Shown: piece after piece, positions 58,209-64,000 of the stretch
Layout of the letters: the number at the start of each line of letters is the position of its first letter
Position numbering within the stretch: position 1 is the stretch's first letter
Source: Gymnopus androsaceus JB14
Lineage: Eukaryota > Basidiomycota > Agaricomycetes > Agaricales > Omphalotaceae
Assembly: GCA_009733575.1 (NCBI GenBank)
Contig: ML769408.1
Span: 248,001-312,000 of the forward strand
Direction: 5' to 3'
Length of the DNA stretch: 64,000 nucleotides
Notes under the pieces: generated by a model
Databases searched by the model: none
What the model saw: the letters and a program-made list of their open reading frames with translations, nothing else
Told to the model about the DNA's origin: nothing
Program-made: the position numbers and the translations under genes

Positions 58209-58395
58209 TCGAAATACTGCGTACCTTGACGCTCCCGTTTAATCGCATATCCTCGCTTGATGACTATCTTGTCATACAACTCGGGACCACTACCTGGCCA
58301 ATTAATCATTAGATCATGAGCTGGACGGTAATAGGTGATTGTACTTTCATCTGTTCTGAGTCCTACTTGCTTTGGTGGCAGCCAGCATCTAATAA
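58209..58395 (-). other. coding-like fragment, unknown
   Basis: The reverse strand is open for about 62 codons with protein-like content (for example ESTITYYRPAHDLMINWPGS and ELYDKIVIKRGYAIKRERQ). No start codon and no known domain are seen. It could be an exon of an unrecognised gene or another decayed piece. Confidence 0.3.
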
Positions 58396-58625
58396 ACTTC
58401 GGTTGACAGATAAGCCAGAAAATCTATCAACTTGAAGGATAAACAAACATGGTAAACCCGTCGACCTCAGTCACATCATGATCAGAATTCGCTAGGGTGC
58501 TCAAAAATGCATAATTTACGCGTATACGCGTATATCAAGAGCCAAATCGCGGTTACTCGTATCACGGTTGCACCTTATACTATATACTAGTCCTTGACAT
58601 CTCCTGAATCTCGTCACTCCAACTC

Positions 58626-60235
58626 ATGGCACCTTTCACTCCTCTCTTCACGAGTCGATGGAAAACAACTCCCTTCCAGCGATGGACGCTCCTTCGAAAT
58701 TCGGAATCCGCTCTCTATCAAATCGTCGGGCTCTCTGCTTCTGCTTCTAGCGAGGATTTGCCGGAATGCGATCCTCGCTGCAGGAAAAGGCTTTCAAAAT
58801 CTGGGAGCACTCTAGCTGGAACGTACGATACGATATATTCCTCAGAGCTTCGGAGTTAGTCAAGTCAGACAAGTATAAAGAGATGATTTTGGATGCGGTC
58901 GTTGAAGAGACCGCCGCTTCTCCTGCAATGGCTATGCTCAATTGGATTGCTTCAATGGGCACTCTGCATGATACGGCCATGTTGCTCAACGATTTGGAAG
59001 GAATGACTTTCCCGTTAAAGGCGCGACAGTAGTTGTCGAGCGTAGGGCGATGGGGGTAATGTAAATTTCTTTTTCTTTTTCTGCTACGATGTATGTTCTA
59101 AACGGCCAACCAGTTCTATCATTGTCCCTTGGAATCTCCCATTGCCTCTTGCCATGCGAGCAGCTCTTATACCGATCCTTTGCGGTAATACTGTTGTATT
59201 CCGTTCCTCCGAGATCTGTCCTAGGAGTCACGGAAACCTTTTCGGACTCTTCCAAGAAGTTGGCCTTCCAGCCGGAATATTCAACCTTCTTTCGACATCG
59301 CGAGAGACTGTCCCCCAGTTGACGGCAGAGATTATTGCCCATCCTCTCATTCGCAAGATTATGTGAGTGATCATCTATTTTAGGCCTCGTTTCACGCTCT
59401 TACCATTGTTTAGTTCACTGGAAGTGTCGGAAGAGCGATTGTCGTAGAGGCTGCAAAGCAGTTCAAGCCTTGCGTGTTGGATGGAGAAAGGCTCCTGTTA
59501 TTGTACGTTCTTCTTTTCCGCGCAGTATGATGCATTGGTACTAGCTTTATTTCTCAAAGGTCCTGGAAGACGCAGACATCGAGGAAGCTGCTAAAGCTAT
59601 AACTCAAGGAGCACTTTTTCATTTAGGTCAATTCTCTGCATATCTACAGAACGAGTCATAGTCCTGCAATCGATCTTTTGAAAGTCTTCGAGGCCAAATT
59701 TGCAACATCGCGCGCACCATGAAAGCTGGAAATACTCAGGCAGACACAGCTGCAGTCCTCGGTCCTGTAATTTCTGAAAGCCCGACTGAGAATATTATCA
59801 CTATGATTCAGGAAGCCAAGGATGCGGGTGCGTCTGTGTTGGTTGGAGATGGTTTGCGGGATGCAGCCATTGTTCAATCTCATGTCGCTACTGACGTGAA
59901 ACCTGGGATAAAACTATGCGACAATGGATCGTAAGCTACATCTTACTCTTCTTTCTGTAGTCCTCGTGGCATACTCATTCTCGATTTGCATTTGTAGTCC
60001 TCGTCCCAGCTGACGGTGTCGATGAAGCCATAGAGTTAGCCAACTATTCTCTTTCAGCCGGTCTGTGGACATGAACTTGTACTTGGCCAAGGGTGTATCA
60101 TCTCGTATACACTCAGGTCCGTTGACGTTTTACTGCTGCTCCATTACCACCTTTAAGGCTTACTTCCAGAATACGTGCGCATCGGAGGTACACTTAATGG
60201 CGAGATCACACATGGATTTATAGGACTAGGGTAAG
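58626..60235 (+). pseudogene. aldehyde dehydrogenase (ALDH) pseudogene
   Basis: Plus-strand fragments in ALDH order: SRVDGKQLPSSDGRSFEIRN, RYDIFLRASELVKSDKYKEM, VPWNLPLPLAMRAALIPILC, EVGLPAGIFNLLSTSRETVP, FTGSVGRAIVVEAAKQFKPC, EDADIEEAAKAITQGALFH, then the catalytic Cys region (C-ISTERVIV) after a frame shift, and GPVISESPTENIITMIQEAK. The closest family type is the vanillin/salicylaldehyde dehydrogenase-like group, which oxidises aromatic aldehydes with NAD(P)+. Frames shift at least four times, including just before the glycine motif and at the catalytic cysteine, and the C-terminal third is scrambled. Clearly non-functional as given. Confidence 0.85.
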
Positions 60236-60615
60236 GCTTTTATTGACCTTTTATCAAGAACGCTCTTTGACGATGTATGTAGCGGAAGCTCTGGGTATAG
60301 CAAGTCTCGTGATGACTTACGATTAACGTGTGGTCATTACACATCCTCTAGGAGCCACTGCAGTTTGACGGAGCAAGAAGAACGGAATTCAAGGCCTGGT
60401 AGACGATGTAATTAACAATTAGATATTTACAGGACTTGAGGCTATGGGCCTATGATATCAAACGTTCTATAAGGATCAAGATATGGAAGTAATTAATTGC
60501 AGGCTAGTGAGATGAAAAGCCCCGCTTCAAACCACAATTCTGTCTGTTTTTCTTCACGGTGAGGGCTCTCTGGATGAAGGATCTACTGTGTACTGACCAC
60601 TTTAACTTATTTTAG

Positions 60616-61300
60616 ATGTCCAAGGAAGTCAAAGCCTGGGGCATCACCTCCCCTGAGAAGACAAAGCCGATTACCCTCACCCGTCGTGCTCTGGACGACG
60701 AAAACGTCGCCATCGACATCAAGTACTCTAGGAATCTATTCACAGTACGACATGAATGGGGCCCAGCCATACCCTCTAGTCACCGGACACGAAATTACTG
60801 GCTTTGTAGGGAAGAACGTTATAAAATTCAAGGTTGGAGACCGCGTCGGAGCGGGATGCTTGGTGGGTACCGGGGAGGATCCAGAGTGAAGATATTGACT
60901 GACGAATGAACATACAGGTGAATTCCTGCAGAAAATGCGATGACTGCATGTTCTCGTCTCTGAACCACTGGAAAGCCGGACCCGGGAAAAGGTTGGGATG
61001 ATTGGATTCGGTGGTCTAGGGCACATTGGTGTCAAATTTGCCAAGTAGGTTCTCTCAGGTGAACACTTTCACGCGTAGAAATCGATACTTATCGACTATA
61101 GGGCATTGGGATGCTCGGCGACTGTCTTTTCCCAAACGGGAAGAAAAAAGGAACTCGATTTGAAGCTTGGTGCAGACGAATATATCGCGACAAACGGTCT
61201 CCAGGTTTTCGAGATGCTCTCAAACGCAAGTTCGATATCATCATTAACACCGTCTCCGCCAAGATCATAGCATTTTGGGATGTTTAAAGCGAGTGGTATA
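60616..61300 (+). pseudogene. zinc-dependent alcohol dehydrogenase pseudogene
   Basis: It starts MSKEVKAWGITSPEKTKPIT, then PYPLVTGHEITGFVGKNVIK and FKVGDRVGAGCLVGTG (catalytic zinc His-Glu region). The structural zinc cysteines remain as NSCRKCDDC, and the Rossmann segment as VGMIGFGGLGHIGVKFAK and ALGCSATVFSQTGRKKELDL. This is the NADP-dependent cinnamyl-alcohol-dehydrogenase-like (Adh6/Adh7) family. Frame changes near 60745 and after the Cys motif, the loss of most of the substrate domain and the missing 3' half show it is broken. Confidence 0.82.
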
Positions 61301-61548
61301 TTCAAGAGAAGGATGCGATATCGATACAGGGGAGCTACAAATATAAATAACAGCCAAAAATACCATTCAAATGGTAGACATAAAACTACCAGTAGCCAGC
61401 ATTACGAAGGCGCAAAAAAACCAATAAGAGAAGAATAGTTAAAACCCTTGATGTGAAGTCGAATTTCGAAGGCAGCGTAAAAAGAGCGTGAAGGAAGTGA
61501 ATCCGTTTTGTGTACGCAATGCAGGCGATCTAAAGTTGGGGAAGAAGA

Positions 61549-62178
61549 TTATAGAGTAATGGCTGCGACGAGGCCAAAGGCGGCAAGGGCAGCGAGGGTG
61601 TTGGCTCCATTGGAAATTGCACCGTTGGAGCTGCTCGAGGAGGAGGTGGTGGTCGAGCTAACAGAGCAAATCATTAGGACTCGGAGATAATAAAGGGCAG
61701 AATGAATCGAGACTCACGCAGACGAAGTAGCGGTAGATGAAGCAGAAGCACTCGAAGCAGCTGAAGTAGCCGTAGATGAAACAGTAACAGTCAATTTCAC
61801 GCCCTAGAATCAATAGAGCATTAGGGAAAATAGTTCAAGACGAGAAAACGCGGTAAACGTACCACAGCCAGACAGAGTTGCTCAGCTGCTTGATCAGCCT
61901 CGGTCAAGTCGCTTCCGGTACAGGATGCTGCAATGCAGTCTGCGGTACTGGAGACGAATGCAGGTGTATTGCACAAGCATGTATCATCGCCCTGTTGGCA
62001 ACTTCCCAGGCTGGCAGTTGCAAGACACATCTGCGAACAAGCTAAACACAATCCAGTTAGCGTATTGAACGACGAGTAGCGAAGAAAACATACGAGGGAA
62101 GGTCACTTGACGGGGGACTAAGAGAGCCGAAGCGCCAACGAGAGCAGAGAGAGCACAGATGATGATGGAGAACTTCAT
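61549..62178 (-). CDS. CFEM-domain secreted, probably GPI-anchored protein
   Basis: Four reverse-strand exons (62094-62178, 61863-62041, 61718-61803, 61549-61657) give 152 residues in frame. A signal peptide (MKFSIIICALSALVGASAL) is followed by a full CFEM domain with eight cysteines: CSQMC, GSC, DDTCLC, ADC, ASC and EQLC. Then come a Ser/Thr/Ala-rich stalk and a hydrophobic C terminus (ALAALAAFGLVAAITL) preceded by SNGAN, a plausible GPI attachment signal. CFEM proteins sit on the cell wall or membrane. Some bind haem through an Asp in the domain, others are effectors or adhesion proteins. An Asp lies between the fourth and third cysteines (GDDTC), as in haem binders. Intact gene. Confidence 0.88.
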
Positions 62179-62859
62179 GGCGAATTGAATTGGTAGGGAT
62201 AGAAAGTCGAATATGCAAAGGAGTTGCAATAAGAATAGAGCGAGAGGCGGCTTTCAAAATTCGAAAGGGAGCTGAAGAAAGCTGATACGAAACGGACATG
62301 CATTTATACTTGCCATGAATGTATGTACTCTTTGACGAGTGAGAGGCAGGCAACATGTGTATGAATTGTGAATGCCTCCCATTGTGCCTTGGAATTAAGC
62401 GAGAACAATGGGACGTTCAAAGAAAGAAATAATGGATGGATCTGTTTGGGACAAAGGAAATCTTCTATTGATTACGTAAACAATGGTAAGTCTGCTTCCG
62501 GGTGTTTTCACCTGCTCGCATGCATACAAACACATATTTATTATTTGAAGAACAAAGGCGCATTATTCGAACCCCGCCAAGATGGGACCCACAAATTTAT
62601 ATCGAATGATTTTCAAAAAATATGCTTCCAAGATATTGCACGTCAAGACATCCCTAGCTCCTAGCAGATATTCGGACACTTGATTCTGCTTTCCTTTCGT
62701 GGTTTGCATACCAGATCTGCTTGTTGTCTACACGAAAGTATGAGCATCGAGTGAAAGAAAAAGATAGATATCCTCGCAACCTAAGTAATTTCTTGTCTTT
62801 GCGATCTTTACAGCGCGCTCTGAGATTGTCCATCTTCTTGGCTTGTAAAGCTTGGCTCG

Positions 62860-64000
62860 ACTATCAACAGCCGCCTGTCATCGCTCCCGACGAATAGTCC
62901 TCCGACTCTGCAACACTCCAGCCAAAGGCTTTTTCCAGTTGGAGGAAGTGCAGTCGCTCGAGAGAATCACAACTGGAGCATTTGTGGCCTCGGGGGCAGG
63001 GATCATTGCGACAGCGTTTTCTGTTCCAGTTTCGGCAAATTTGTTTCCTTCTGGTTTTTTTTGTTTAAGTCAACATGTCATTTCCCTTGCACAGCAGCTC
63101 CTTCAGCGTGGACATGAGCTCGAAGAAAGCTTGTGAGCTTCCAGGTTTCATCAAAGAGGACTCCGCGCAGCTTTCCAATGCACCTGCGGGCAGGATGGTC
63201 GAATTGGATAACGCGTTTGTGCACTGAGAAGTGCAACAAACGGAACAAGTCGAGGACGAAGGATTTATAATATCTTTCGACATGCAATTCTGAAGACGTG
63301 GTTCACGGCCTTTGCATAGATCTCCCAATCGGTGACATTCTCGACTTTTCGAGATGTTTTGGAGCGGGAGGAGCTGGAATGGATGTCGAAGAGGATTGTA
63401 TCAAACTCGACGAAGGCCATTTTTCCACTGGGAGGAAGGAAGGTCGGGGGGGGGGAGGGGGTTTGAGTCCTGAGAAGCCGGACGCACTCATTGATGTCCC
63501 GGCTATAATTCTCGACCTTTCTGGCGGTTTCTTGTATAGGTTGAAGGACTCGTCTTCGGACCCTTCTGGGGACGAGGCTCGATGGCGTTTGGAGGCGGCG
63601 GACATGCGTTCAAGAGGGGAGGGTTTTGAATCGTGGAGGTCATCATTCGTCGCAGGTCAGCTCGTCAGGGAGCCTGCCCGACCAGCGCTTGCGCCTCTGC
63701 GAGTTCTCTACTGATATCGTGTTGGTTTTCTTCCTTGCTGTCGGGAGCGTTGTCATGCTCCGGGATCTAGTTCCTGAACCCCGCTGCTCGGCCTCGCGCT
63801 GGGTTCTTTCGAGCTGGCTGAAGAAAGGTTGGAGGACATTGGGGTCATATTGGAAACGCGAGCGGAGACAGAATTGGGCATCTGTGTCCTTTTGGTTTCG
63901 TTTGGATTGCTGGAAATCGTCAACAAAGCCCTGCAAGGAGTTGCGGAGTTCTGCAAGAGCTCGGTTACGGGCAACTCTGTGGTCTCTGTTGCCCTGTTGC
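62860..64000 (-). CDS. unresolved reverse-strand gene, runs off the window
   Basis: Several reverse-strand ORFs overlap here and I cannot join them into one product. From 63972 downward one reads a hydrophilic helical stretch (LQGFVDDFQQSKRNQKDTDA, FFSQLERTQREAEQ). Another, 63303-63605, begins MSAASKRHRASSPEGSEDES and is proline-rich with SGLKPPPPPRPSFLPVEKWP. A third, near 62.9-63.0 kb, reads NAVAMIPAPEATNAPVVILS. They may be exons of one or two disordered nuclear-type proteins. No domain is recognised. Confidence 0.3.

Noticed and set aside
63440..63470. G-rich run as a G-quadruplex element
   Set aside because: A single G run of about 10 plus a second run is too little to claim a defined regulatory element.

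Overview
The window looks like nuclear DNA from a mushroom-forming basidiomycete (Agaricomycetes). Genes carry many 45-65 nt introns with GTNNGT donors and short exons, and several families are typical of this group: a Clp1-like mating-pathway protein, lineage-expanded F-box proteins with an N-terminal coiled coil, a CFEM wall protein, a Crinkler-like NTPase-nuclease and four-helix membrane proteins with a proline-rich tail. I saw no rRNA, tRNA or CRISPR.

Layout. 0-6.5 kb: 3' part of an unknown gene with an internal exon duplication, then a DUF262 protein, then a small DM9/DUF3421 protein. 6.5-9.7 kb: no gene I can support. 9.8-13.4 kb: clp1-like gene and ric8 (G-alpha chaperone/GEF). 14.0-18.4 kb: a small secreted protein gene, a broken F-box gene, and a decayed direct copy of the ric8 tail, secreted-protein start and F-box start. 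19-22.2 kb: atg1, reverse strand. 22.9-23.25 kb: remnant of a chromodomain retrotransposon. 23.4-26.97 kb: Crinkler-like protein and SFM1, both reverse. 27.2-30.9 kb: divergent pair of membrane-protein paralogues. 31.1-34.9 kb: intact single-exon F-box gene facing a decayed inverted copy of itself. 35.1-39.0 kb: SANT/Myb protein, PBDC1 homologue, oxidoreductase-like-domain protein. 39.0-45.4 kb: gene-poor. 45.4-46.7 kb: bZIP factor. 48.4-50.5 kb: transaldolase-like gene and an unknown reverse-strand ORF. 53.6-61.3 kb: a graveyard of broken metabolic genes (4-nitrophenylphosphatase, old yellow enzyme, aldehyde dehydrogenase, zinc alcohol dehydrogenase) around one intact gene, erg2. 61.5-62.2 kb: CFEM protein; then an unresolved partial region.

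Main themes. (1) Very small internal exons (5-16 nt) recur, and one gene uses two GC-AG introns; single-frame ORF finding misses these. (2) Single-base frame breaks occur in otherwise conserved housekeeping genes (atg1, SFM1, transaldolase-like), so either the assembly has residual indels or these copies are decaying. (3) Local duplication followed by decay has shaped 13-18 kb and 31-35 kb. The housekeeping genes do not form one pathway. The only functional grouping is the decayed OYE-ALDH-ADH trio, which may be a lost catabolic cluster. All exon boundaries were read by eye from splice signals and protein-family fit.
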